64,000 nucleotides of DNA from G020348185 sp964525045 (GTDB lineage: Bacteria > Nitrospirota > Nitrospiria > Nitrospirales > UBA8639), in contig CAZGFD010000016.1 in assembly GCA_964525045.1 (NCBI GenBank), forward strand, positions 1-64,000, given 5' to 3'. Position 1 is the stretch's first letter, and every line of letters begins with the position of its first letter. The position numbers were made by a program, and so were the translations under genes. Below the pieces are notes generated by a model. The model did no database searches. It was not told the DNA's origin and saw nothing but the letters and a program-made list of their open reading frames with translations. Below, piece after piece: positions 1-7,977 of this stretch.

Positions 1-1
1 T

Positions 2-493
2 TTAGTGACAGCCGATCTTTTTGGTATTCAATTTGTCAATGAGAAAGTTGGCTGGGCGGTTGGAGCCCTTGGGGTCATTCTGACAACGACGGATGGGGGA
101 AGTCATTGGATCAAACAGGAGACGAACAGTCCCGCGACTTTTTTTGATCTTTCATTTTCCGACCCATCGGTTGGTTGGGTTGTGGGAACTCAAGGGGCGA
201 TCTTTCAAACTCTCAACAGCGGTAAAACCTGGGCCGATCGAACCCTTCCTTGCGGGGCCCCCTGTATCAAACCCCCGGATTTAGTCAAAATTCGTTTCTC
301 CAATAGTCTACGAGGTTGGATTGCGGGAGAGCGAGGGGTTCTTCTCTTCACTCAAGATGCCGGTTTTACCTGGGTCGAATCTGCTCCCATCACCGATGGG
401 TCCCTCTATGGACTTTCTTTCCCGACCCCCACGAATGGTTGGGTGGTCGGCGACCACGGCACGATTGTCAAACTCACCCCATCAAGCCCATAA
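2..493 (+). CDS. Ycf48-like beta-propeller protein, C-terminal part (5' end outside window)
   Basis: The reading frame is open to the left edge, so this is only the last ~163 residues of a longer protein. Four similar segments of about 40 residues are visible, each with a GW(A/V)VG or GWIAG core, a G-x-I/L strand and a (D/S)GG-x-x-W or AGFTW turn. This is the pattern of Ycf48/BNR-type propeller blades. In plants and cyanobacteria Ycf48 helps photosystem II assembly. In non-phototrophs such proteins are generally exported and of unknown role. The chain ends right after the last blade with no anchor or extra domain. The signal peptide and the remaining blades would lie to the left of the window. 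The family call is good; a function cannot be given. Confidence 0.75.
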   Translation, partial: LVTADLFGIQFVNEKVGWAVGALGVILTTTDGGSHWIKQETNSPATFFDLSFSDPSVGWVVGTQGAIFQTLNSGKTWADRTLPCGAPCIKPPDLVKIRFSNSLRGWIAGERGVLLFTQDAGFTWVESAPITDGSLYGLSFPTPTNGWVVGDHGTIVKLTPSSP

Positions 494-496
494 GGG

Positions 497-560
497 CTTG
501 GATCTCAGATCTCAAATTACATATCTCAAATAAAGATCTGGGATGTGAAATCTTAGATTT
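497..560. repeat. AT-rich AGATCT/ATCTCAAAT repeat cluster
   Basis: Short imperfect repeats of the words GATCT and ATCTCAAAT recur in both orientations between the propeller gene and rsmE. A related run lies on the other side of rsmE (about 1342-1399), and a single similar word occurs near 29810. No coding potential is seen here. Confidence 0.45.
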
Positions 561-564
561 GTGA

Positions 565-610
565 TGGGGCATTTAAGACTTTAGATCGATCATAGGTCCT
601 AAATGCCCCA
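565..610. other. Stem-loop over the 3' end of rsmE
   Basis: An 11-bp perfect inverted repeat (TGGGGCATTTA at 565-575, TAAATGCCCCA at 600-610) encloses a 25-base loop and covers the last codons and stop of rsmE. There is no T-tract on the minus-strand exit side, so it is more likely an RNA 3'-end stabiliser or processing hairpin than a canonical intrinsic terminator. Confidence 0.45.
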
Positions 611-1334
611 ATCTGGCTTGTATTAATGTCAGAGCAGCTATTGTGGCTGTCTCAGCACGCAATATACGCGCTCCCAGTGATACCTTCTGACATCCCTTTT
701 TCTCTGCTTCAGTCAATTCGGATTCCGTCCACCCGCCTTCCGGACCAACAAGAAGCGTGACGCAATCGTCCAATTGTGCGGGGGATTGGATTGAATAGAG
801 GGATGTCTGCAGTTCACGCTCAACCAGGATGAGATAATTTTCCTTGGGTCTCATGCCGCCACAAAAATCCTCGAATGATTGCACTGCCCCGATCGTGGGA
901 ACCTCCCACCGTTCTGACTGTTGGGCGGCCTCTAAAGCTATTCTTTGCCACCGCTCCTGATGGCGTTGGGCTGATGCCGAACTCAGTCGTGGAATCACCC
1001 GTTCGGACAATAAGGGGACGATACATGAAACTCCCAATTCTGTGGCTTTTTGAACGACGGAGGACATTTTCTCCCCTTTCAATACCGATTGTCCAAGAAT
1101 AATCGGCGGGACCTCCGGGTCCGGCCCCGTTTGAGTGTCTTGGATTTCCGCGACAAGCGCCCCTTTTTCAATCTTTCGCACTGTAGCCCTATGTCGATGC
1201 CGTTGCTCATCTCCCAGGACTATGGTTTGACCTGGCTGAACACGCAAACTTTTTGAAAGGTGGAGAGAAAGTGGAGGTGACAGGGAGATGATCGATCCCT
1301 GAATATCAGTTGAACGTATAAAAAAAATTGGCAA
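573..1334 (-). CDS. rsmE: 16S rRNA (uracil-1498-N3)-methyltransferase RsmE
   Basis: RsmE methylates N3 of U1498 in the decoding region of 16S rRNA using S-adenosylmethionine. The 253-residue length is normal for the family. The C-terminal SPOUT knot is clear: LLVGPEGGWTESEL, then LGARILRAETA, the SAM-binding loops of RsmE. An N-terminal PUA-like domain precedes it. The start is a TTG with no good ribosome site, but the sequence from there (MPIFFIRS) matches the family N-terminus and no better in-frame start exists. The gene lies downstream of dnaJ on the same strand, as in many bacteria, but about 100 bases of repeat and hairpin sequence separate them, so it probably has its own transcript. 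Confidence 0.9.
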   Translation of the reverse strand: MPIFFIRSTDIQGSIISLSPPLSLHLSKSLRVQPGQTIVLGDEQRHRHRATVRKIEKGALVAEIQDTQTGPDPEVPPIILGQSVLKGEKMSSVVQKATELGVSCIVPLLSERVIPRLSSASAQRHQERWQRIALEAAQQSERWEVPTIGAVQSFEDFCGGMRPKENYLILVERELQTSLYSIQSPAQLDDCVTLLVGPEGGWTESELTEAEKKGCQKVSLGARILRAETATIAALTLIQARLGHLGPMIDLKS

Positions 1335-1341
1335 TTTTTCT

Positions 1342-1399
1342 ATCTCAAATTTCCGATTTCAAATCTCAGAGATTAATTTGAAATATGAAATTTGAGATT
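1342..1399. repeat. AT-rich inverted repeat between dnaJ and rsmE
   Basis: ATCTCAAATTTC (1342-1353) is repeated in perfect inverse as GAAATTTGAGAT (1388-1399). Further TTTCAAAT/ATTTGAAA words lie between them. It shares wording with the cluster at 497-560. Confidence 0.5.
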
Positions 1400-1405
1400 T
1401 GAAAT

Positions 1406-1432
1406 GCGAAGCGCATTGGAGAGGCGCTTCGC
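1406..1432 (-). terminator. Hairpin just after dnaJ
   Basis: A perfect 9-bp stem, GCGAAGCGC and GCGCTTCGC, with a 9-base loop starts directly after the dnaJ stop codon. On the minus strand it is followed by AT-rich sequence (ATTTCAAAT) without a run of T. It is a plausible terminator for the grpE-dnaK-dnaJ transcript but not canonical. Confidence 0.45.
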
Positions 1433-2560
1433 TCAGTCGAAGAGATTTTTGACTTTATCAAATATCCCCTCGCCCTGGCCGTCTGGTGACATGCCGCCTT
1501 CATTGGCAAAAGCGGTGAGGAGTTCTTTTTGTCGAGGTGTGAGTTTGGTCGGTAGTTGAATATTGATGCGAACGAGCTGATCGCCAGACTGTTTGTGTTT
1601 GATATCAGGGGCGCCCAACCCCTTTAACCGAAGAATCTTGTCATGTTGGGTTCCTTCAGGAATTTTTACCACGGTGGTTCCCTTAAGAGTGGGAACTTCA
1701 ACTTTTCCGCCCAGAATCGCCGCCACAAAGGGTAGCTTGAGATCGTAAAAAATATCATTGCCTTTTCGAATAAAATGCGGATGCGGTTTTACCGTTATGG
1801 CGATATACAAATCACCGGGAGGACCACCATTTTGCCCATGTTCTCCTTCATGGGATAAACGCAAGCGCATTCCGGTTTCGACTCCTGCAGGAATGGTGAC
1901 GGAGAGGGTCCGTTCTTTATAGACTCTTTTTTGGCCGCGACAGGTGGTGCAGGGGTCAGAGATGATCTGGCCTGTTCCCTGGCATTGTCCGCATGGACGG
2001 TTAATGGTGAAAAACCCTTGTTGAAGGCGAATATGCCCGACACCACGACAGGATGGGCAGGTCTTGACCCCAGTCTCCGAGCGGGCACCGCTGCCTTGGC
2101 AGGGTTCACAAATTTCCCACCTGGGAACTTTCAGTTTAGCTTCTTTGCCAGTGATGGCTTCTTCGAAGGACAGTTCTAAGTTGTATTGTAAATCGGTGCC
2201 GGCTTCTCCCCGAGATCGACCTCGTCCGCCACCGAAAAAGTCTTCAAAAATATCCCCGAAGATGTCCCCAAACCCACGACCAAAATCAAATCCCTCCTGT
2301 CCGCCAAAGCCTTGGCCCGCTCCGGCATGGCCGAACATATCGTATTTTTTTCTCCGATCCGGATCGCTGAGGACTTCGTAAGCTTCGCCAGCTTCCTTGA
2401 ATTTTTCTTCCGCAGATTTCTTCTTTTCTGAGTCAGCCTGGAGATCGGGATGATGCTGGCGGGCCAGTTTGCGGAAGGCTTTTTTGATGTCATCGTCTGA
2501 GGCGTTTCGATCTATCCCCAGGACTTCGTAATAATCACGTTTTTCAGTGTGCGCCATCAT
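1433..2560 (-). CDS. dnaJ: Chaperone protein DnaJ (Hsp40)
   Basis: DnaJ is the co-chaperone that delivers unfolded substrates to DnaK and stimulates its ATPase. All parts of a type I DnaJ are visible: the J domain with the HPD motif (ARQHHPDLQ), a Gly/Phe-rich linker (GGQEGFDFGRGFGDIFGD), four zinc-finger repeats (CEPCQGSG, CPSCRGVG, CGQCQGTG, CTTCRGQK) and the C-terminal substrate-binding domains. In the fourth zinc repeat the last Gly is Lys, leaving the cysteines intact. The frame extends three codons further to a TTG, but the ATG at 2560 (MMAHTEKRDYYEVLG) fits the family start better. It is the last gene of grpE-dnaK-dnaJ, 82 bases after dnaK. Confidence 0.95.
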   Translation of the reverse strand: MMAHTEKRDYYEVLGIDRNASDDDIKKAFRKLARQHHPDLQADSEKKKSAEEKFKEAGEAYEVLSDPDRRKKYDMFGHAGAGQGFGGQEGFDFGRGFGDIFGDIFEDFFGGGRGRSRGEAGTDLQYNLELSFEEAITGKEAKLKVPRWEICEPCQGSGARSETGVKTCPSCRGVGHIRLQQGFFTINRPCGQCQGTGQIISDPCTTCRGQKRVYKERTLSVTIPAGVETGMRLRLSHEGEHGQNGGPPGDLYIAITVKPHPHFIRKGNDIFYDLKLPFVAAILGGKVEVPTLKGTTVVKIPEGTQHDKILRLKGLGAPDIKHKQSGDQLVRINIQLPTKLTPRQKELLTAFANEGGMSPDGQGEGIFDKVKNLFD

Positions 2561-2642
2561 TGATGCCAAAAAATATTGAGCACATTAATAAAATCCTCTT
2601 TTACAACGTGAGTCATGGCCGATCTCCTTTGGGTGACAGAAC

Positions 2643-4571
2643 CTATTTTTTCTCTTTATCAACTTCTTCAAACTCGGCATCGACGACTTTTTCTTCTGTT
2701 GACGAGGCTTCTTCATTGCCCGGAGGGGGCTGTTGTTCCCCACTTCCGGAGGCTGCCGCCTCTGCGGAGGCTTTCTTGTACATTTCTTCCGCCAATTTAT
2801 GTGATGCAGTCGTTAAACTTTGCATGGCGGTTTTGATGGGTTCAGAGTCCGTTCCCTCCAAGGCCTTACGTAAATCAGCGATGGCTTGATTGATTTTGGT
2901 TTTTTCCTCTTCGTCAACCTTATCGCCATGCTCAGAAAGATTTTTTTCTGTACTATAGATAAGCGTATCAGCTTGATTTTTAAGTTCAACCATTTCCCGT
3001 TTCTTTTTGTCTTCCTCGGTATGCGCCTGAGCTTCCTTCACCAGGTTATCCACTTCCTCTTTACTGAGTCCGCTGGATGCCGTAATTTTGATCGATTGCT
3101 CTTTTTGTGTGGCCATGTCCTTGGCCGCCACATGAACGATTCCATTCGCGTCGATATCAAAGACCACGTCGATTTGGGGCATCCCGCGAGGGGCAGGAGG
3201 CAAGCCCACCAGGTCGAATTGGCCCAGGAGCTTGTTATCGTTGGCCATTTCTCGTTCCCCTTGAAATACCCGAATCGTGACTGCGGTTTGATTATCGGCG
3301 GCGGTTGAGAAAATTTGACTCTTTTTCGTTGGGATGGTGGTATTGCGTTCTATGAGACGGGTGAAGATACCCCCAAGAGTCTCGATACCCAATGAAAGAG
3401 GGGTGACATCCAATAATAAGACATCTTTGACGTCTCCTTTGAGGACCCCGCCCTGAATAGCTGCACCAATGGCGACCACTTCATCTGGATTAACTCCACG
3501 ATGGGGTTCTTTTCCAAAAAACTCTTTGACCCGTTCGATGACCTTTGGCATTCTGGTCATTCCACCGACCAACACCACTTCATCGATTTCACTGGCCGAT
3601 ATGCCTGCATCCGATAAGGCTTTTTTACAGGGCTCAATGGTTCGCTGAATGAGATCATCGACCAATTGTTCTAATTTGGCCCTGGTCAATTTGATGACCA
3701 TATGTTTGGGGCCACTTGCATCCGCCGTGATGAAGGGGAGATTGATTTCTGATTCCTGCGAAGCGGATAGCTCGATCTTCGCCCTTTCAGCCGCCTCTTT
3801 GAGGCGTTGAAGGGCCATTCGATCGTTTCGGAGATCAATGCCCTGGTCTTTCTTGAATTCATTGACGAGCCAATCGATTATTCGAAGATCAAAATCATCA
3901 CCGCCAAGGTAGGTGTCTCCATTGGTGGATTTGACTTCAAACACCCCTTCACCGATTTCCAAGACGGAAATATCAAAAGTGCCCCCTCCGAGGTCATAAA
4001 CGGCAATCCGTTCATCTTTTTTCTTATCCAGACCGTAAGCCAATGAAGCGGCCGTGGGCTCATTAATGATTCGAAGCACATTCAGGCCGGCAATTTGTCC
4101 GGCATCCTTCGTGGCTTGCCTTTGACTGTCATCGAAGTAGGCCGGAACGGTAATGACCGCGTCCGTAACTTTTTCCCCGAGATAATCCTCGGCGGTTTGT
4201 CGCATTTTTTGAAGAATCATGGCTGAAACTTCCGGGGGGCTGTATTGCTTCCCTCGGATTTCGACATTGACGTCGCCATTTTGAGCTTCATGAATTTTAT
4301 ACGGAAGCCGTTGAATCGCATCTTTCACTTGTGGAGATGAAAATTTCCGGCCCATTAATCGCTTAACGGAAAATATCGTGTTTTCAGGATTGGTGATGCC
4401 TTGCCGCTTGGCGATTTGCCCCACCAGGCGTTCTCCTTTATCGTTCACGGCGACCACCGATGGTGTGGTCCTGGCTCCTTCAGAATTTGCAATCACATTG
4501 GGATCCCCGGCGCTGATGACGGCCACACACGAGTTGGTGGTTCCCAAATCAATACCAATAATCTTACTCAT
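2643..4571 (-). CDS. dnaK: Chaperone protein DnaK (Hsp70)
   Basis: DnaK is the cytoplasmic Hsp70 ATPase that folds and protects proteins together with DnaJ and GrpE. The 642-residue protein starts MSKIIGIDLGTTNSCVAV, the nucleotide-binding phosphate-1 loop. It contains VYDLGGGTFDISVL (phosphate-2) and VVLVGGMTRMPKVI (adenosine motif), the hydrophobic linker VLLLDVTPLSLGIET and a C-terminal lid ending in an acidic tail rich in E and D. A very strong ribosome site (AAGGAAGGAG followed by GGAAGG) precedes the ATG. It lies 26 bases after grpE, so the two are co-transcribed. Confidence 0.97.
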   Translation of the reverse strand: MSKIIGIDLGTTNSCVAVISAGDPNVIANSEGARTTPSVVAVNDKGERLVGQIAKRQGITNPENTIFSVKRLMGRKFSSPQVKDAIQRLPYKIHEAQNGDVNVEIRGKQYSPPEVSAMILQKMRQTAEDYLGEKVTDAVITVPAYFDDSQRQATKDAGQIAGLNVLRIINEPTAASLAYGLDKKKDERIAVYDLGGGTFDISVLEIGEGVFEVKSTNGDTYLGGDDFDLRIIDWLVNEFKKDQGIDLRNDRMALQRLKEAAERAKIELSASQESEINLPFITADASGPKHMVIKLTRAKLEQLVDDLIQRTIEPCKKALSDAGISASEIDEVVLVGGMTRMPKVIERVKEFFGKEPHRGVNPDEVVAIGAAIQGGVLKGDVKDVLLLDVTPLSLGIETLGGIFTRLIERNTTIPTKKSQIFSTAADNQTAVTIRVFQGEREMANDNKLLGQFDLVGLPPAPRGMPQIDVVFDIDANGIVHVAAKDMATQKEQSIKITASSGLSKEEVDNLVKEAQAHTEEDKKKREMVELKNQADTLIYSTEKNLSEHGDKVDEEEKTKINQAIADLRKALEGTDSEPIKTAMQSLTTASHKLAEEMYKKASAEAAASGSGEQQPPPGNEEASSTEEKVVDAEFEEVDKEKK

Positions 4572-4597
4572 CCTTCCGCTCCTTCCTTATGACGTGC

Positions 4598-5206
4598 CTA
4601 ATCAAGTGAAGACGATGTATCTTCAGCAGGTTTATCTTTCGCAACAGTGACCATAGCTGGACGAAGGATACGTTCGTGAAGAAAGTATCCTTTCTGAAAT
4701 TCTTCTACAACCGTATTGGGATTCGCGGTATCAGAATCGACCTGGGCGACAGCCTGATGCATGGCCGGATCAAATAACTCTCCCACACTCGAAATCTGAC
4801 GGACCCCGAATTTGGATAAGGTTTCCAAAAATTGTTTGTAAGTTAATTCTACCCCTTCGAGCAGCCCTCCATTGCCGGTTTGATCTGTACCACATTGGAT
4901 GGCGCGTTCGAGGTTATCCATGATCGGCAGAAGGTCTTTGAGGATTTTTTCATTGGCGAATCGAATTCCATCGGTTTGATCCCGCTGAGCCCTTCTTTTG
5001 TAATTATCGAATTCTGCTGCCAATCGAAGGTATTTGTCGTTAAGGGTCTTAACTTCGTCTATTTTGCTATCAAGTTCACTCTGAACGGTATCTCGTTCGT
5101 CCCCTCCATCCTCATTTTGGGACATCGCCTCGCTAAGTGGCTCACTTGAATCCGTGGATTCCTCACCAAAGGGCATTGAATGTTCATTTTTTAAGTTTTC
5201 TTCCAT
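4598..5206 (-). CDS. grpE: Nucleotide exchange factor GrpE
   Basis: GrpE releases ADP from DnaK and so resets the chaperone cycle. The 202-residue protein has an acidic disordered N-terminus (about 40 residues), a long helical dimerisation region (KYLRLAAEFDNYKRRAQRD) and the family signature near the C-terminus (VVEEFQKGYFLHERILRPAMVTVAK, seen as GY-x-L-x-x-R-x-L-R-P-A-x-V-x-V). It is first in the grpE-dnaK-dnaJ operon. HrcA, which often precedes grpE, is absent, and no CIRCE inverted repeat is seen upstream, so heat control must use another factor. Confidence 0.95.
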   Translation of the reverse strand: MEENLKNEHSMPFGEESTDSSEPLSEAMSQNEDGGDERDTVQSELDSKIDEVKTLNDKYLRLAAEFDNYKRRAQRDQTDGIRFANEKILKDLLPIMDNLERAIQCGTDQTGNGGLLEGVELTYKQFLETLSKFGVRQISSVGELFDPAMHQAVAQVDSDTANPNTVVEEFQKGYFLHERILRPAMVTVAKDKPAEDTSSSLD

Positions 5207-5292
5207 TAACTCTCAACCAATGAAAAATTAAGAATTCCTGGGCCCGAACAAACCATCTTTGGTAATTTAACAATAGGTCACGGTTTGTGCCC

Positions 5293-5320
5293 TAGATAGT
5301 CATAGTAAGGATGAAGTCAA
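5293..5320 (-). promoter_or_regulatory. Candidate sigma-70-type promoter of grpE-dnaK-dnaJ
   Basis: On the minus strand TTGACT (5320-5315) and TATCTA (5298-5293) are separated by 16 bases, about 90 bases upstream of grpE. The elements fit the housekeeping consensus moderately well. A sigma-32 consensus was not seen. Confidence 0.35.
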
Positions 5321-5379
5321 CCCATCAGGCAAAAAATCATGCACTTTTAAGCCGTTGAGTTAGAAAAACTTGGGAGGAG

Positions 5380-6156
5380 TTATCCACAAAGCGGATTTAG
5401 CCGTCGAAAGAGCAATTCTAATCCTTCCAGGGTAAGATTCGGTCTAACTTCTTGAATAGTGCGGGATATTGGAGCGATCACCGAAGCCAAACCACCTGTG
5501 GCAAGAACAAAGGCCTCTTCTCCCATTTCATAACGAATTCTGGTGACGAGTTCGTCCACCAACCCTGCATGTCCGAAAACTAGGCCTGCTTGCATTCCGG
5601 AGACGGTATTCGTGCCTATGACCGTTTTCGGTTGAACTAAATCCACCATAGGCAGTTTGGCGGTGTGCTGATTTAAAGAGTCAGCGGAACTTTTAAGGCC
5701 AGGGGCAATAACGCCGCCAAGGTATTCCCCGTTTTTTGTAATCGCGCAGAACGTCGTGGCCGTTCCAAAATCCACTATGATTAAATTGCCGCGATATTGA
5801 TGAAATCCTGCGGCTGCATTGACGAGGCGATCTGTCCCGATTTCCTCGGGATGGTCATATTGTAACGTCAATCCAAGCGGAAACTTCCACGTCACAACCG
5901 CTAGAGGCTGATGAAAAATGGAGTCCACCACCGATTCAAAAATGGGAGTCATCCGTGGAACAACGCTGGACATGATACAGCCGGAAATATCATTGACCCT
6001 GATTCCACTTTCGGCCATGTGTGAAGAGAAAAGGGTTCCATATTCATCGGCTTTTTTGGTCAAATCGGTGGCCAAACGCCAAACTCCATGTAACTGTTGG
6101 TCCTTAAAAACACCGGCCACAACCTGAGAATTCCCTAAATCAATAGTCAAAACCAT
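5380..6156 (-). CDS. coaX: Type III pantothenate kinase
   Basis: CoaX phosphorylates pantothenate, the first step of coenzyme A synthesis. It belongs to the ASKHA fold. The phosphate-binding motif near the N-terminus is visible as MVLTIDLGNSQVVAGVF (DxGN). The substrate motif YDHPEEIGTDRLVNAAA (GxDR) and the middle motif LIIVDFGTATTFCAI (DxGTATT) are intact. At 258 residues it has family length. It is the last gene of the valS-nadC-birA-coaX series. A birA-coaX arrangement is common in bacteria. Confidence 0.93.
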   Translation of the reverse strand: MVLTIDLGNSQVVAGVFKDQQLHGVWRLATDLTKKADEYGTLFSSHMAESGIRVNDISGCIMSSVVPRMTPIFESVVDSIFHQPLAVVTWKFPLGLTLQYDHPEEIGTDRLVNAAAGFHQYRGNLIIVDFGTATTFCAITKNGEYLGGVIAPGLKSSADSLNQHTAKLPMVDLVQPKTVIGTNTVSGMQAGLVFGHAGLVDELVTRIRYEMGEEAFVLATGGLASVIAPISRTIQEVRPNLTLEGLELLFRRLNPLCG

Positions 6157-6233
6157 AGTCGTCCTACGAGGATTGCATTAAAGAAACGAATGGAATGTTC
6201 ATCGGAAGGTTTCAATTTTGATGGGAAAGGTAT

Positions 6234-7073
6234 TCAACGTACATGAATGACATCTCCAGCCCGTATGGAAATTAGGGAGGACTGATGATTTTCAGAAGGC
6301 ACGGATGGATTCGAAGGAAGTACCTGCAATTCTCCTTCATGGCCGATATTGGTGGCAATCCCTTCGAGAAGTTTGTCGTCGGCTAACCGGACCTGGATGT
6401 GACGACCCAAAGTTGTGCAGCGTGAAATATAACGGGAATGTAAGGCCGGAAGGTCCGATTCCCAAATTCTTTCATAACAGGATTCCAATTTGGAGAAAAC
6501 CGTACCGAGCAACGCATGGCGATTAAATGTATGGCCAGCTTGAAGGGCTAGAGAGGTGGCGATGTCTTTTAGCTCTTGGGGAAAATGAATTTCCACACAA
6601 TTGATATTTATCCCAACTCCTATAATGACCGCCCGGCCGTTTGGTCCCTTCGTGGAACTTTCACACAGAATCCCTCCTAATTTTTTCGTGTTCAATAGAA
6701 GATCATTGGGCCATTTCAGCGATACTTTCAAATTTGCGGTCTCTTCAATTGTTTCCGCCATTGCGATTCCCGTAGCCAAAGGAAACCATGATAAAAAAGA
6801 CAAGGCGGATTGTCGGGTCAGGATGACAGAAAAGTAGAGGTTCGTATTCGCAGGGGAATGCCAATTTCTTCCCAGGCGACCTTTTCCTGCCGTTTGGCAA
6901 TCTGCAATCACGACAGTTCCATGTGATGTGTCTTTTTTCAGCAGATCCAAGGCATAGCTATTGGTTGACTCGAGCTGGTTAAACACAAAGATAGAACGTC
7001 CCAGCCATTTGGTCGAAATGAAGGGTTGAAGGGATTCAAGGGAAAGGGGGGAACCGGCGATCGAATTGTCCAT
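6234..7073 (-). CDS. birA: Biotin--[acetyl-CoA-carboxylase] ligase
   Basis: This enzyme activates biotin with ATP and attaches it to the biotin carrier subunit of acetyl-CoA carboxylase. The biotinyl-5'-AMP loop is visible as GKGRLGRNWHSP, followed by LSWFPLATGIAMAETI and LKWPNDLLLNTKKLGGILCES (the KWPND motif). The C-terminal SH3-like domain (TLGRHIQVRLADDKLLEGIA) is present. No N-terminal winged-helix DNA-binding domain precedes the catalytic domain, so this is a monofunctional ligase and not a biotin repressor. It starts 6 bases after nadC. Confidence 0.92.
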   Translation of the reverse strand: MDNSIAGSPLSLESLQPFISTKWLGRSIFVFNQLESTNSYALDLLKKDTSHGTVVIADCQTAGKGRLGRNWHSPANTNLYFSVILTRQSALSFLSWFPLATGIAMAETIEETANLKVSLKWPNDLLLNTKKLGGILCESSTKGPNGRAVIIGVGININCVEIHFPQELKDIATSLALQAGHTFNRHALLGTVFSKLESCYERIWESDLPALHSRYISRCTTLGRHIQVRLADDKLLEGIATNIGHEGELQVLPSNPSVPSENHQSSLISIRAGDVIHVR

Positions 7074-7079
7074 AAAATT

Positions 7080-7970
7080 TCATCTCGCCCGGCGCCGGGT
7101 TCGCTGTAACGGTCCGGATATATCCAAACTCACATTCATGGCTGGAGCAGAATGGGTGAGTGTGCCGATGGAAATAAAGTCAGCTCCCGCCGCTGCCATT
7201 TGCCGAACATTTTTTAGAGTCACGCCCCCTGAAACTTCAACCAAAGCATGACCTTTAATGAGTTTGACAGCCTGGGCCACCATTTTGGGTGTCATATTAT
7301 CTAACAATACCACGTCAGGCCGGCCTTTCAGGACCCTTCGAACCTGCTCCAGAGATTCGGCTTCCACGGTAATTTTGAGGTGATGGGTTCGCCGGTTTTG
7401 TTTAACGGCTAAGGCGTCTTTGAGGCTAATTTCTCCTGATTGGAGCAAAACCAGATGATTGTCCTTGATTAAAATCCCATCGCTCAGGGAGGATCGATGA
7501 TTGGTCCCACCACCCAGTCGTACTGCCCATTTTTGGAGAGCGCGAAGGCCGGGAGTGGTTTTCCTGGTGTCAAGGATTTTTGTGGAATACCCTTTCAACG
7601 CTTGACAAAATCTGGCAGTCAGCGTCGAAATGCCCGAGAGATGTTGAAGAAAATTTAAGGCCACCCGTTCACCTTTCAGGATCGCTCGGGCGTCCCCCTC
7701 AAGGATAAAAAGAGTCGTATTCGGTTTGACCGTCTCTCCATCCTTTCGGGAGTTCTTTATCTTGAGTGCAGGGTCAATTTCTCGAAACACTTGATGCGCA
7801 ATGGCGATTCCCGCAAGAGTCATTCCCTCCTTAGCCACGACGCGCGCCCGGGCAAATACGGCATCCGGGAACAGTGCTTCCGTGGTGGCATCGCCTTGCG
7901 GAAGGTCCTCATACAGAGCTGCCTGAATAATCCCTCTAATATATGGGGAGCGAGGAGAGGGGGCTTTCAT
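7080..7970 (-). CDS. nadC: Nicotinate-nucleotide pyrophosphorylase (carboxylating)
   Basis: NadC (quinolinate phosphoribosyltransferase) converts quinolinate and PRPP to nicotinate mononucleotide in de novo NAD synthesis. Family motifs are clear: ALYEDLPQGDATTEALFP at the N-terminus, ERVALNFLQHLSGISTLT, ILDTRKTTPGLRALQKWAVR-LGGG-NHR with the active-site Arg and Lys residues, and the phosphate-binding end VEVSGGV and ISIGTLTHSA. The frame reaches back to 8012 inside valS, but the ATG at 7970 (MKAPSPRSP) lies 7 bases after the valS stop and gives the usual N-terminus, so it is preferred. Confidence 0.94.
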   Translation of the reverse strand: MKAPSPRSPYIRGIIQAALYEDLPQGDATTEALFPDAVFARARVVAKEGMTLAGIAIAHQVFREIDPALKIKNSRKDGETVKPNTTLFILEGDARAILKGERVALNFLQHLSGISTLTARFCQALKGYSTKILDTRKTTPGLRALQKWAVRLGGGTNHRSSLSDGILIKDNHLVLLQSGEISLKDALAVKQNRRTHHLKITVEAESLEQVRRVLKGRPDVVLLDNMTPKMVAQAVKLIKGHALVEVSGGVTLKNVRQMAAAGADFISIGTLTHSAPAMNVSLDISGPLQRTRRRAR

Positions 7971-7977
7971 GGCGGTG

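Noticed and set aside
5207..5379. Possible CIRCE element or HrcA site before grpE
   Set aside because: No GAGTGCTAA-type inverted repeat is present.
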